Source of the DNA: Marsupella aquatica
Taxonomy: Eukaryota > Marchantiophyta
Direction: 5' to 3'
Assembly: GCA_973895155.1 (NCBI GenBank)
Contig: OZ316892.1
Location: forward strand, 23,994,001-24,058,000
Length of the DNA: 64,000 bases
Below, piece after piece: positions 22,801 to 35,251 of the stretch (within the stretch, counting starts at the first letter, position 1; each line of letters starts with the position of its first letter). The position numbers and the translations under genes were made by a program. The notes under the pieces are model-generated. The model saw nothing but the letters and a program-made list of their open reading frames with translations, ran no database searches and was not told the origin of the DNA.

Positions 22801-25254
22801 TAGCTTGTCAGTATGGCTCTTGCCATTATCTAGTCTCCCAAATATGTCAATGGAGATGTCAATACTAGGGACTTAGGGCCAGGGATGAAGCTATCTTATG
22901 ACACTTGTTCTGCATACCTATTTATCATCCTTTTGCTGTTGCCACCCACTCTTGTGAGTTGTTGTTTGCCCCAGCTTGCTTGTGATTTTGCTATCTTGAT
23001 GAGATCATATACAAACGGCTGGCTACCACAACATCAGCTAATGTATGCTTGTCATCTCCTACCTTCCATGGTGAGAGATCAGCACATAATCTTTGCAATG
23101 GAGTTAGTACCAGAAAAATCAAGCACTGTCCACCTCCCGCCACACCTAAGTATATAATTAAAATACCAATCTAAATCCTGAGACTACCTATGCAATAGCA
23201 TCTCTCACAACATCATGATGAACTACACCTGTCCAATGCAAACATCCAAGATATTAGACCCATGTGTCTCATCCCAAGGCTTCCCACATGTGTCTATAAG
23301 GTAATCCTGGCATACAAAGATGTGCGGTTGTCAAAATCTCCTCTAAAGATCCTTAACTATCTTAAACTGCAGGTACCAATATATTAAAGTAGCTAAGGCT
23401 CAAGCTCCTATATTTAGAGCATCTGCTACAAATAATGAGCAAAAGGTATCAGCACCTATATTCATGAATCTAGACTAAGTACCCATAGACATCTGGGGCC
23501 CCCTCCAATGAAAAGTGATTGATTTTTAGGGGAGTCCACAACGACCTACTCTACCACCGTGACTAGGGCGAGGGAGCCTGGTATTTAAGTGTACATTGAG
23601 TGTGAAAAAAAACATAATTACACATATAAATAACCAAGACCATCAAGATACCTGAGTAGAATGCACCAAACTAAGTTGCATGATGCATATTAATAAGGAA
23701 TGCCAGATACCAATATATGGCAATAAATCCTAAACTAAGTTTACTATGGTAGGCTACCAGGCTCCTGAAGGGTAAAGTGAGTTGAGAACCAAAATCCAAC
23801 TCCATGCCTCGCTCCATGCCTATTCAAATGCTTCCATAGGGGCAAAGCGAAAAGAGTATCAAGAGGGCTGTAGTTGGGACTACATTTGTTGGGGACGTTG
23901 GCAGTGACCCCTCTTTGGTGACAAGGGAGGGATATGCCAACCCAACCAGAGTCTGGCCATGTCTGGTAAGTGGGATCTTTCCTTAAGCTCTCCTTGGTCT
24001 TGTGAGGCAGCCAGCATGATTGAAAGGCTAGACTAGATGATGTTAGCACACATTAACATGATTGGGTCACATAGAGGTCTGCTGATGATGTTGTACAGGT
24101 GGGGTTGATATTTGGTGTGAAGATTTAATTAGTCTTGGGTCGCAAAGGTTATTGTTTGGTGGCCGCGCACAGGGCTGCGCATTGTTGAGGGCCCCCAGGT
24201 CCGCTTTCCATCAAGTTCAGTCTGGCCCTTTGGCCTGTCCCTTGGTTTTGGTTTCTTAGTTTGTGTTTGCTGGTTTTGACTCAGGTCCTTTCTAAATGCA
24301 TTTGGCACACTCACCTCTTAACAAACAAATAAAATTTATTGAGGTTGATCTTGACAAGGTTGAGATTCTGTTATTTATTTTGCAAACATTTGGTAATACA
24401 TTCCATCTGTCAAGAACTGCCACCCTCCTGCAAGTGGGGGCAATCAAGGCTCCAACAGCCCAGCGCATAGGGGCTTGTCATTGGGGCAGAGGATAGTACT
24501 GTTCTCTTTGGTCCTCCCTTTCTGTATGTTTTTTTCATAAATTATATAAAAATGGAGTAATTTCCAATACAAAATTAGTTCGAGGACCCCTTGGTTAATA
24601 ACTAGGTTAGATGAAGTTTGATGTTAGTCAACATGTTGGAGTGCTAAGAATTTCATATTGGAATATGTTTGAGGACGAAGATGAGAGTCAGGACAAAAAT
24701 AGTAGACTATTCGTGGTATTAGCACAAACATTCCCTTGGTAAATTACTATGTTCATACAACCCTTAATTATGACATTCAACAGAGTCCATGCAATTTAGT
24801 GTTAAAGAAGCCAACGGGTTTCTTGGGTTCCCTTGGTATTCCTAGTAATTATGTTAAACTAAAGGTATCTTACATTCCCTTGGTATTCCTCTATCCATAG
24901 TAGCCTAAAAGTTTCTTACATTATCATAGAAGTTGAAGAGTTCATTCTTGCATGGTTATTTCAGATGTTTGCTGATCAAATAGATTTTTTTTTAATTACC
25001 AGAAAACACTGATATATCAATGAAAACCTATCCAAAGGTCATCTTTTACATGTGTTTATCCATTTCTTTGTATATTTGAAGTGTTATTTTCAGTTTTTCA
25101 TTATTTTTACAGTTACAAGGGTAAATTATTTTTCTTTGTCTTGCCTCAAACACAAATAGTCATGTTTGGTTCTTCTTGCATAACTAATTATAATTGTTTT
25201 TGTTTGTGACCATTAGTGTTGATATGGTTGCACATGCTTCCAGGGATTTTGGAA
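19898..25254. other. Intergenic DNA between the receptor kinase and the Copia element
   Basis: No coding region supported over 5.3 kb. 20.9-21.5 kb is GC-richer, with overlapping open frames on both strands (up to 99 codons) but no domain. The frame at 21843-22241 on the minus strand is hydrophobic by composition only. A TTTA microsatellite lies at 21779-21800. 24.17-24.30 kb is C/T-rich and may be a transposon remnant. Confidence 0.4.
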
Positions 25255-25259
25255 GGAGA

Positions 25260-25699
25260 TGTAGAGGTTAACTCAGTCTTGGGTTGAACTATGGTTAGGA
25301 TGTTAACTCTAACCTTTGTAGAGGTTAACTCAGTCTTGGGTTGAACTATGGTTAGGATGTTAACTCTAACCTTTGTAGAGGTTAACTCAGTCTTGGGTTG
25401 AACTATGGTTAGAATATTAACTAGGGTTAGAGTAAACCCTAGTTGAAGAGATTGATCCTTATCTCTTCAACTTGTATGTGGTGTGAGAACACACACAAGA
25501 GAGTTCTCAAGAGAGAACACAGGGATATAGCAAGAGATGAGAGCTTGAAGAGATGAGAGCTATGGTGATGCTTGAGTACACACATAACCGCTAATAAAGC
25601 TTGGTCTTCTCGTGGACGTAGCCAACCTTGAGGCGAACCATGTAACTATTGAGCACGTGCATGTTTGGAGTGTTTTTCCTGATCTGATTTCTCCCCACA
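25260..25699 (+). repeat. 5' LTR of the Copia element (440 bp)
   Basis: Starts TGTAGAGGTTAACTC and ends CTCCCCACA. It opens with three copies of a 57-bp tandem unit (starts 25260, 25317, 25374), the third diverging at its end into ACTAGGGTTAGAGTAAACCC, which forms a 9-bp inverted repeat. Further in are AATAAAGC (a likely polyadenylation signal) and GTGGACGTAGCC. Compared with the 3' LTR it carries AGAATATT in place of AGGATGTT in the last unit and CCATGTAAC in place of CCACGTAAC. Confidence 0.95.
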
Positions 25700-26871
25700 A
25701 TTGGTATCAGAGCTCAGATTTTTTCAGTCGATTAGGAACTCCATAGAACTTGCTTCAAGCAAAGCGAACAGCGGATGATTTCCTCTTCAAAGCGGAGCTA
25801 TTGGAAGAAGATCGGACTCAATCTTCTCACAAATGTGGAGCACACAACCAGGGGCTCATTTCAGTGGAGCAATGAAGGCCTGAGGTCAAAAACGGAAACA
25901 ATTGTAAGTGACAGTTTTCAATTTACGTTATCGGGCAAGAGATAAGGTCAATTTCTCAGATCAGTCTTTTTGATTGTTCTATCGGGACTTGAAACTGAGA
26001 CACACTTGAGCGCCTCGTCTTTCTAGACGTGTCGATATCAACATCGCTGGATTTCGTCAAATGGTTGAGAAGTAATCTTAATTTTAATTCTCGTTTTTTT
26101 TAGCTCGAAATTTTGGCTATGGCGGATAACTTAATATCAGTCACTTTCAACGAATCGTTTCTCCCTCATTACTCCACCGTTTTGCGAGTTCTTTATATCT
26201 ATCTTGATGCCCTTGAAGTCTAGTTTCTGAATCTGAAATCAGAATTGGATTTCGTCAAAAACTGAGACGGGAATTCGAGTGAATCCGCCGAGGGGTACTT
26301 TCTGCCGCGAGTAGTCGCGACTTCCACGGACGCGCGAGGAGGTCGAAAACTTCGAGGAGGCCTTTTAGGGCTCGACAGGGCTCGGGCAGGGGGAAGTGCC
26401 CCCTGTGAATTTCCTCCACAGGGGCTGTACAAGGGCGGACGGAATTTCCCGAAAAGATTCTTTTTCCAGAGGCTTAAATTTTTACCGAAGGTCAAAGATT
26501 CCGAGCGGCAAACAAAATCGAATCAACTTCAACTTTTGGAGAGGTGTACTTGGGGAAGCTAGGCAAGCACTGGTGTGCTCAATTTTGGAAACGCATACTA
26601 GTGGAGTCTTTGGCATAAAAGATTCCCTCGAGGGGTATTTATTTCATTTTTTACCCCCTCCGGTCAGAGTAAAAATTCTCGGCACTCGAGAGTCCGTTTC
26701 ACAAACCGTTTTCAGCATTTGGAGCGTTACCTTGTGGGCTACACACAGGAGTGATCAGTTTCAAAATTCACCAACTTTCATTTTTGGCCTTATTTTCACA
26801 CCCCGCATCTGAGCATTTGACGTTTATTTCTTGTTGGAAGGCAACTCCACACTACATTTGGCATTCTAGCG
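25700..26871 (+). other. Untranslated leader of the Copia element with primer-binding site
   Basis: About 1.17 kb between the 5' LTR and the gag start. The primer-binding site TGGTATCAGAGC is at 25702-25713. An open frame of 138 codons at 26396-26812 has no known domain and ends before gag. I regard it as leader. Confidence 0.8.
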
Positions 26872-29800
26872 ATGGCGACTACTAGGATTGGAGGTCAAAG
26901 GTTTGAGGTGGAAAAATTTGATGGTCGGATGGACTATACAATGTGGGAACGTAACGTGAGGGATGCACTTAGGGCGATGGGCCTAGGCAAGGTACTAAGA
27001 TCTCAACCCAAGGAGATGGAAGATGATGATTGGCATGATCTTCAGGATCAAGCGGTAAGCATTGTTGGAATGTACCTGAAAAACAATGTGAAGAAGCAGT
27101 TCGAGGAAAAATCAACACAAACGGTGACGGACTTGTTTCAAGCATTGTGCAACAAGTACTACAAGAAGGAGATGTCAAACCGAATGTATGCAAGCCTGAA
27201 GCTCATGCAATTCAAAATGGCTGATGGAGTCAAGATTCAAGATCATATCGATCAGTTCAATGATCTTGTGGTTGACCTAGAGAATTTGGGGGAGCATTTG
27301 AGCGAAGAAAAGAAAGCCTTACAACTCTTGAACTCAGTACCACCTTCGTACCAATCTTTGTATCGAGTTCTTCTATTCCGTGATAAGACAACTATATCCT
27401 ACAATGATGTGGTGAGTGCCCTGTTGACCGATGACATGCAGTCTAAGTTGGTTTCTTCAGCTCATCCTACCTCAACCTCATCATCAACAGCACTGTTGGT
27501 AGAAAGAGGCAAATCAAGGGAGCCATCTCATGAAAACAAAAGGTTTAACCCACTTCCCATGGAGCGAGGAAGGTTCCACGACCGATCTTTTGGTAGGAGA
27601 AGGTTTAGATCCAGATCTAGATCTCGATCCAAATCACCATCCAAGTCTACTCGTGAGATAAAGTGTTGGAAGTGTGATAAAGTGGGCCACATGAAGAAGG
27701 ATTGTCGCGTCAAAGACACATTCAAGGAAGTTGCCGGTTCTTCAGCCCAAGTAGTTGTTCGAGAAGAGGATAGTGAAGGATTTGCATTGTGTACCACTTC
27801 CCAAGTTGAGGATTGTCAATGGATTTTGGATTCTGTTTGCTCGTATCACATGTGTTATATGCGTGAATTTTTCTCATCCTACACTCCTATCAACGGATCT
27901 GTTTTGATGGGAAATAATCATTCTTGCAAAGTTTTAAGGATTGGATCCGTAAAGATTCAACTACCTGGTGGCAAGTACTGTACTCTATCAAATGTCAGAC
28001 ACATTCCAGAAATGTGTAAGAATTTGATTTCTCTTGGCTACTTGGATGCGAAGGGTTATCAATGGAGTGCAACTGATGGGGTGTTAACAGTCACGCATGG
28101 ATCAACTGAAGTTCTTATTGGCAAGAGGAAAAAAAATATCTATGTCTTGGAAGGCACCACCCTTCCTGTCGAAGTCAATTTGGTCACATCTCAGGAGGAG
28201 AAAATCAATTTATGGCATGCTCGGCTTGGTCACATGAGTGAAAAAAGTTTGGAAATTTTACACAAGCGACATCTTCTACCAGGATTGCAAGCATGCAAGT
28301 TGAGTTTTTGTGATCATTGCATTGTCGGCAAGAAAACAAGAACTCCATTTCCGACTGCTATTCATCATTCTAAAGTTGTACTTGAGTATATTCATTCCGA
28401 TGTGTGGGGTCCTGCTCCGGTTTCCTCACATTCAGGAAAACAATACTATGTATTGTTTATCGATGATTACTCAAGGTTTGTTTGGATTTATTTCATTACC
28501 CATAAGTTTGAAGTGCTTTCCATCTTCAAACAATGGGTAGCTCAAGTTGAGACACAGTCTGCAAAGAATGTGAGATATCTACGATCAGATAATGGTGGTG
28601 AATACACCTCTGGCGAGTTCAACATGTATTGTGCAAATAAGGGAATTACTCACCATCTCACAACTGTGTACACTCCTGAGCAAAATGGTGTTGCTGAGCA
28701 ACTCAACCGCACATTGTTGGAGCGAGCAAGGAGCATGTTGAGCCACTCTAAATTGCCACAAATCTTTTAGGCGGAAGCTGTGAACATTGTTGCTTATCTA
28801 GTAAATCTCTCTCCTAGTCGAGCAATTACTTACAAAACCCCCTTTGAGTTATGGCACAATCGACCTGTTGATTATTCAAAGCTTAGGGTTTTTGGTTGTG
28901 AAGCATATGCACATGTTCCTAGCAACAATAGGACTAAGCTAGATTCTAGAGCCCAGAAATGCATTTTTCTTGGTTATCAGCGTGAAGTTAAAGGTTATCG
29001 GTTGTGGGATCCAGTTGATTGCAAGTTACTTGTTAGTCGGGATGTATCCTTCAATGAAGAAAAATCATTGAAGGAGGGGGAGATAGATCAATTCCCTACT
29101 ACTAACAAAGAGCAATCTCCTCCTCTAGAGGATTTAAGGGGAAAGGATGTGTCAGATGAAGAATATGTTGACACCACTGTAAGGCAAAACACACTACAAT
29201 CAGATCAGCCAGAGTCTTCAGTGCGAAGAGGAACTCGCAAACATCAAGCCCGAGAAAGGTATGGAACTTGGCTTCCTTCTGATCAAGTGGATTTGGATGA
29301 AGAATCTATTGATGCATTGGTGACAGAAGATGGAGATCCATCCTCATTTCGAGAGGTCCTAGCTTCTATGGAGAAGCAACAATGGCAGGCGGCGATGCGC
29401 ATGGAAATGAAATCACTTCATGATAACAAGACTTGGGAACTCACAAGTCTACCTAGTGACAAGCAGGCTGTTGACAGCAAGTGGGTGTATAGAAAGAAAG
29501 ATGGACCCACGGAGGATGCTGAGAAGATATTTAAGGCTCGGTTGGTAGCCAAGGTTTTACTCAACAGAAAGGTATAGACTACAATGAGGTTTTTTCACCC
29601 ATAGCAAAGCATTCAACAATACGTTTGCTATGTGCTCTTGTAGTTTTATTTGATCTAGTTTTAGATCACATGGATGTTATCACGGCATTCTTATATGGAT
29701 CATTGGATGAGGTGATTTACATGAGGCAACCAGAGGGTTTTGTACAAAAGGGCAAGGAAAATTTGGTATGCAGATTGCTAAAATCCTTGTATGGATTAAA

Positions 29801-30905
29801 GCAGAGCCCAAGGCAGTGGAACAAGCGTTTTGATAAATTTTTGAAATCGCTTGGATTTGTGCGAAGCATGTACGATCCATGTGTTTACATCAGGCGTGTG
29901 AACAACACAGGTTTTAAGTTTGTCATCCTTGTACTTTATGTGGATGACATGCTCATTGCAACAAAGGATAGGGGCGAAGTTGATAAGCTTAAGGCCCAAC
30001 TCAGTTTTGAGTTTAAGATGAAGGACTTGGGCACAGCCAAGAGGATCCTAGGCATGGAGATTGTCAGGGATGTGAACAAAGCCAAACTTTGGTTGACGCA
30101 AAAAAGATATGCAGAGAAGGTGCTCTCAAAATTCAACATGGCAGATGCTAAGGCTGTGAGTGTTCCTTTGGCAAGGCATTTCAATATTTCTGCAGCATTT
30201 TGTCCATCGGATGCAACAGAAAAAAGTTTGATGTCCAAAGTTCCTTATGAAAGTGCTGTGAGCAGTTTAATGTATCTCATGGTATGCACCCGACCAGACA
30301 TAGCTTATGCCGTTAGCAAGGTAAGCAGATACATGGCAAATCCAGGAAAAATCCGTTGGGAAGCAGTGAAATGGATTTTGCGCTACATCAGAGGTTCCAC
30401 TAAGAAGGGTTTATTGTTTGATGCAAGTTCAAACAATATGAAAGTGCTTCAAGGTTATGTGGATGCAGACTACGCAGGTGATCTGGATAAGAGGAGATCA
30501 ACAACTGGATATGTATTTACACTTGCTGGTGGATGCATTAGTTGGAAGTCTACTCTCCAAAAGTGTGTTGCAAAGTCTACTATGGATGCCGAGTATGTAG
30601 CGGCAGCAGAAGCAGCATCAGAGACCATTTGGTTGAAAAAGCTTGTCAAAGAGATGGGCTTATCACAAGATTCTGTGTATCTTCATTGTGACAGTCAAAG
30701 TGCAATTTACACTGCCAAGAATCAGGTGATGGATGGCAGGGTAAAGCACATTGATGTCCGCTATTATTTCATCCGACAGGCATTATCGGATGATGAATTT
30801 GAGCTTGTCAAGATTGATGGAAAGCTTAATCCAGCGGATGCTTTTACCAAAGTATTAGACTCCAATAGTTTTTCAAGGCATTGTAATTATTTACAAATAT
30901 TGTAA
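26872..30905 (+). pseudogene. Copia gag-pol polyprotein, interrupted
   Basis: From ATG 26872 one frame runs through a gag domain, a CCHC zinc knuckle (CWKCDKVGHMKKDC, ~27664), a protease, the integrase zinc finger (HARLGH...CDHC) and the integrase core with its three acidic residues (HSDVWGP, RSDNGGEY and the Glu after NGVA). It stops at a TAG (28768-28770) where this family has a conserved Trp. The same frame continues 28771-29577 and is then lost at a one-base deletion near 29553-29556, just after KARLVAK. The reverse transcriptase (YVDDM, ~29938) and RNase H (DADYAGD, CDSQSA) continue in the next frame to the stop at 30905. The protease active-site motif reads DSV rather than DSG. With three lesions the copy cannot make a complete polyprotein, but it could be mobilised in trans. 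Confidence 0.93.
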
Positions 30906-31097
30906 ATAGAGTTAACCAAGAAAATGTCTCTATATGAGTACTCCATCCGATGGCTTATCGGCTACGGCTTAGTTCTAGTTAACCCTTGCATTAGGGGGAG
31001 GGCCTTTTGGCCTTACTGTCTTGAACTTCCCGCGGAGGAACTTGTAAGGAAAAGACAATATTATGAACCCTCCCAAGACGTGAGTCAAGGGGGAGTT
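30906..31097 (+). other. 3' untranslated part of the Copia element with polypurine tract
   Basis: This 190-bp stretch follows the gag-pol stop and ends with the polypurine tract at 31087-31095 immediately before the 3' LTR. No further coding region is expected here in Copia elements. Confidence 0.85.
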
Positions 31098-31765
31098 TGT
31101 AGAGGTTAACTCAGTCTTGGGTTGAACTATGGTTAGGATGTTAACTCTAACCTTTGTAGAGGTTAACTCAGTCTTGGGTTGAACTATGGTTAGGATGTTA
31201 ACTCTAACCTTTGTAGAGGTTAACTCAGTCTTGGGTTGAACTATGGTTAGGATGTTAACTCTAACCTTTGTAGAGGTTAACTCAGTCTTGGGTTGAACTA
31301 TGGTTAGGATGTTAACTCTAACCTTTGTAGAGGTTAACTCAGTCTTGGGTTGAACTATGGTTAGGATGTTAACTCTAACCTTTGTAGAGGTTAACTCAGT
31401 CTTGGGTTGAACTATGGTTAGGATGTTAACTCTAACCTTTGTAGAGGTTAACTCAGTCTTGGGTTGAACTATGGTTAGGATGTTAACTAGGGTTAGAGTA
31501 AACCCTAGTTGAAGAGATTGATCCTTATCTCTTCAACTTGTATGTGGTGTGAGAACACACACAAGAGAGTTCTCAAGAGAGAACACAGGGATATAGCAAG
31601 AGATGAGAGCTTGAAGAGATGAGAGCTATGGTGATGCTTGAGTACACACATAACCGCTAATAAAGCTTGGTCTTCTCGTGGACGTAGCCAACCTTGAGGC
31701 GAACCACGTAACTATTGAGCACGTGCATGTTTGGAGTGTTTTTCCTGATCTGATTTCTCCCCACA
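31098..31765 (+). repeat. 3' LTR of the Copia element (668 bp) with seven 57-bp repeats
   Basis: Same ends as the 5' LTR. It opens with seven 57-bp units, starting at 31098, 31155, 31212, 31269, 31326, 31383 and 31440, against three in the 5' LTR. The length difference of 228 bp is exactly four units. The remaining 270 bp match the 5' LTR except one base (CCACGTAAC). Confidence 0.95.
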
Positions 31766-31770
31766 GGAGA

Positions 31771-33045
31771 TTCCCATGGGGTCCATAAAGAAGTGAGCTT
31801 GCTGTAAACTTGAACCCAAGCCAGGATGGACCACCAGGTTGGACATAGTCCTCCCGTGGACCACATTTTGCATTGATCACTACTCCATGGGAGTTTGGGG
31901 CCCATAATTTGATGATTATGAGTACTAAAATCATTTTTAGTTTTGTGCCTGCAAGGCAACTAGAGAAGGAGGAGACACTTAAGACACTGCAAGGCAACTA
32001 GAGAAGGAGGAGACACTTAAGACACAGAAGCCCAAACATTAACACAATTAATGAAAATAATCTAATGAAATTACCCCTTTGCATTTGATGATGAAAAACT
32101 CAACCAAATGGTATCTAGTTTACGTACTCTTCTAGCATATCCCCAACACTACAACTATTTGACCTTATGAAGCCTCTGGGAGCAGTGTTATGGCCTAAAC
32201 CTCGGTGACACCCCAATATGTTTATCTGGAATAATTTAAAGGCACGTGTTTCGAATAGTATGTCTTTATTCTTTAATTGGTCCTTTTCCTGTATAGTCAA
32301 GTAAACTTCAAAGGCCAAAAATGGCTCTTGGATTTCCAGACATGAGAACTGCTCTATGTGTGCCTTTTGGGTCATTGACCAATCCCAGCAGGCCAGTTGA
32401 ATAGACCTGAAGTTCACCAGACTCATTCAATATGGGAAAAAAATTAATGTTCCTACGTCTATCATTCTCATTTATTAGAACCTTGGATAAACTGTGGCCA
32501 CCTACCAAGTTATTACAATTATACTCAAATTTTGGGAAATGTGGGCCATGGGGTTTCAACAACCAACCTTGTGGTCCATGGGGGCTTCAAAAAAACTCAG
32601 ACTTTAGAATCTTATCTTTACTAGTAAAGTAAAACTCAACCTTGAAGACACCTTAGTTGGCACTTGCTTTAATTAGTCTTGGCTTAAGATTCTTCTAAAT
32701 CCACTCTTCAAAAGCGCAGCACTAGACAGAGACCAAACGTAAGATCAAAGTTTCTAAGGCCTCCGAGATTAGAGTTTAAGCTACAGAACTTACTGTAGCT
32801 GAAATTCATTGGTGGCAATGTACATAGCATACCAATTAAAGCATTATTAAAGCATTAATCACAAAAATGAAAGGATCAATACCTCTACAGTAGGATTGTA
32901 GGAATCAACCAATTGAAGGAAAATCCTACACGTTTAACTCGGGATCTGAGCCATCTCCAATTATGACCTCAATATTTGGACCCAGTCATGACTCGTTCAT
33001 CCGGATCTTAATCACGCGCAACTCTTTCGAAGAATCCGTGTCAAA
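31771..33045. other. Intergenic DNA, no gene seen
   Basis: Between the Copia element and the kinase pseudogene there is no supported coding region. A 39-bp segment (TGCAAGGCAACTAGAGAAGG...) is directly duplicated at about 31950-31987 and 31988-32026. Confidence 0.5.
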
Positions 33046-33047
33046 AT

Positions 33048-35251
33048 GACCTTCCTCCCGTCCTTTAACTTACTGCCATCAGATCTTATTAGAAGCAATT
33101 CTTTGCTGACAGGAAGCATCCAGCCTCACCTGGCAAGCAAGTTTCGAAGGAGATGCCCACTAACAATTCATGTTCTCCAGCTCCTTCTCCAGCTCCTTCT
33201 CCAGCTTCTTCACCAGCTCCTGAACAGCTTCATCGTCAACGTTTCAGAGCAGTAGCAATGCAGTATTCATCGCTGTGGGTGCTGTGGTCGAAGCTTTACA
33301 ATTTCTGTGTTGTGAACCACTTCTCGAAAAGACATAAGAAGAGTGTTACGAAGAAAATTCCTTCAAACAGGTCGGTGGTCCATAGCAGCGCTGGGGTCGA
33401 CAGACAACCTTCCACGGGAGGGGATTCGGAGAGGCTTTGCTTTGTCGACGAGAGTCAGCAACAATTTGATCTGGACGATTTGCTGCATGCATCTGCAGAG
33501 ATCATGGGGAGAGGCAACTTGGGAACATCTTACAAAACTGTAATGGAAAGTAAAACGATGGTTTCCGTCAAAAGACTAAGAAATGCCAATGACATTAGCG
33601 GAGACGAGTTTTCTCAGCATATGGAATTTCTGGGCAAGCTGAAACACCCAAATATCGTTCCACTGAAGGCTTACTATTATGCAAGAGCGGAGAAGCTTCT
33701 CATCTACGACTTCATGCCCAATGGTAGCCTATTCTCGCTACTTCATGGTAAGCTTAGAGTTTCCACTTTCAGACTCTTGCGTGCAGAGGGAATTCATTTT
33801 GTAATCATAGTTTTGATGATCGAGATCCGTGCAATATTTTTTTTTTAATTAGAAAGCCTTGTGGAGCCATGGGATGCGTACTTTTCATTCTCCGACCTAC
33901 GAGGTTTTCATCTACAGCTCATTATATATGCGCATTTCATTCATCGAGAAAATTTCGTCATCTGTTAGTTCTCCATCTGTAAGCTAGGAGAACTTTATAA
34001 TCTATGGGTTTAAGTCTATTAGTTCAACTTCTCCTTCTCTGAACCGAGTGACATACTTCTTCCTAAGAACAAAAAACAGTAGCTAGTTGCTTTCTAATTA
34101 GATGGAGTGTTGATCACAAGTTTGTTTTTCCGATTGGGGAACAGGAACCCGAGGTCCAGGTCGCACTCCATTGGAATGGCCTACACGCCTCAGCATTGCT
34201 CGTAGCGTCGCTAGAGGCCTCGCATATCTGCACCAAGAATGCGGCAAGAAAATCCCTCATGGAAACATTAAGTCCACCAACATCCTCATGGGAGAGAACT
34301 TCGAGGTCCGCGTATCAGACTTCGGTCTCGTGCTACTCATGCCATCACAGATTGCGGCACAGCGCATGGCCGGTTATAGAGCTCCAGAGCACAATCATGC
34401 CCAAGAGATCACATACAAGGCGGATGTGTATAGCTTCGGAATTCTTCTTTTGGAACTGCTAACAGGTGCGAGCTATTATACTGAGTGAATTAATAATTTG
34501 GTCCGTCTGCATCTGGAACCCCTAGGATTCCCAAGTCGATTGCGGGGTCGATTGATGATATACACTTGTAATCACATTTATGGACCGCAACGTACACTGT
34601 CTGCATGCATTCATTGCTACTTAAAATGTGACTCAATGCTTTGCGGGATGCTTTGAACAACAGCAACTTCTAGTCATCCGTGATCGAGGTTTTTTTTCCA
34701 CAACCGACGGAACTTACTGTTCATTAAACTGTTTTGACTACGAAATTCTGGGAAATTGACAACCTAGTTCAAGGATGTTCTAGTTAGGAGTAGATGAAGA
34801 TGTTGTACTAGTTGGCTGAGCTCATTGAGAATAACTGACCACTGAGTCAATCAGCAGAGAAACCCAAATTTTAAACTAATGCACAGTTCATTTCATCAAA
34901 AGTACGTTTCGTGAATGATTCGATTTTTATTGTCACTTTCTGAACTAAAGACATAACTAAACTTGTGCGTTTCCTCTGCTGGATGACACAGGCCGGCAGC
35001 CGGCGCAGTCGATCCGTGACAATGGACTGGACCTCCCCAAATGGGTACACTCAGTGGTGAGTGCGGAATGGACGGGGGAGGTGTTCGATCTAGAACTGAA
35101 GTCGTATCTGCACGGGGAGGAAGAGATGGTGGCTCTGCTTCAGGTTGCTATGAGCTGTGTGGACCCCGAACCTGAAGAACGCCCTGAAATGACTGAAGTT
35201 ATGGGGCTGCTCGGAGGCATTCGAGGGGGGCGCTCTCGAGTTTACAGCTAA
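33048..35251 (+). pseudogene. Truncated and frameshifted paralogue of the LRR receptor kinase
   Basis: Homology to the gene at 16.7 kb begins in its last leucine-rich repeat (LTGSI at ~33103) and continues to the C-terminus. Signal peptide and all earlier repeats are missing. Small deletions after the repeat shift the frame, so an ATG at 33153 opens the surviving frame. The region of the membrane helix (AATGCAGTATTCATCGCTGTGG) is read in a different frame from its paralogue and no longer encodes a clear helix. The kinase part is open: exon ends at 33747, 34145-34465 (321 bp, the same length as in the paralogue) and 34992-35251, with splice sites kept. Its catalytic loop reads HGNIKSTNIL, also without the HRD Asp. 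It may be transcribed as a membrane-free kinase fragment, but I judge it a pseudogene. Confidence 0.8.

Larger units (their letters stand above)
25255..31770 (+). mobile_element. Ty1/Copia LTR retrotransposon, nearly complete, coding frame broken
   Basis: The element has a 5' LTR (25260-25699) and a 3' LTR (31098-31765), both TG...CA, and is bounded by the 5-bp target duplication GGAGA (25255-25259 and 31766-31770). A primer-binding site matching initiator-Met tRNA (TGGTATCAGAGC, 25702-25713) follows the 5' LTR, and a polypurine tract (AAGGGGGAG, 31087-31095) precedes the 3' LTR. Coding order is gag, protease, integrase, reverse transcriptase, RNase H, the Copia order. Outside the variable repeat number, the two LTRs differ by only three bases by my reading, so insertion was recent. 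It sits between two paralogous receptor kinase copies. Confidence 0.95.

Noticed and set aside
26396-26812. 138-codon frame in the Copia leader
   Set aside because: It lies between the primer-binding site and gag, resembles no accessory gene, and leader sequence of this length is normal.
31098-31496. Regular 57-bp array that could be mistaken for a CRISPR or a satellite
   Set aside because: Units are contiguous without unique spacers and are part of an LTR that is repeated at the other end of the element in a plant genome.
31485-31512. Telomere-like CTAGGGTTAG and AACCCTAG
   Set aside because: Only one copy of each, forming a short inverted repeat inside each LTR. It is not an interstitial telomere array.
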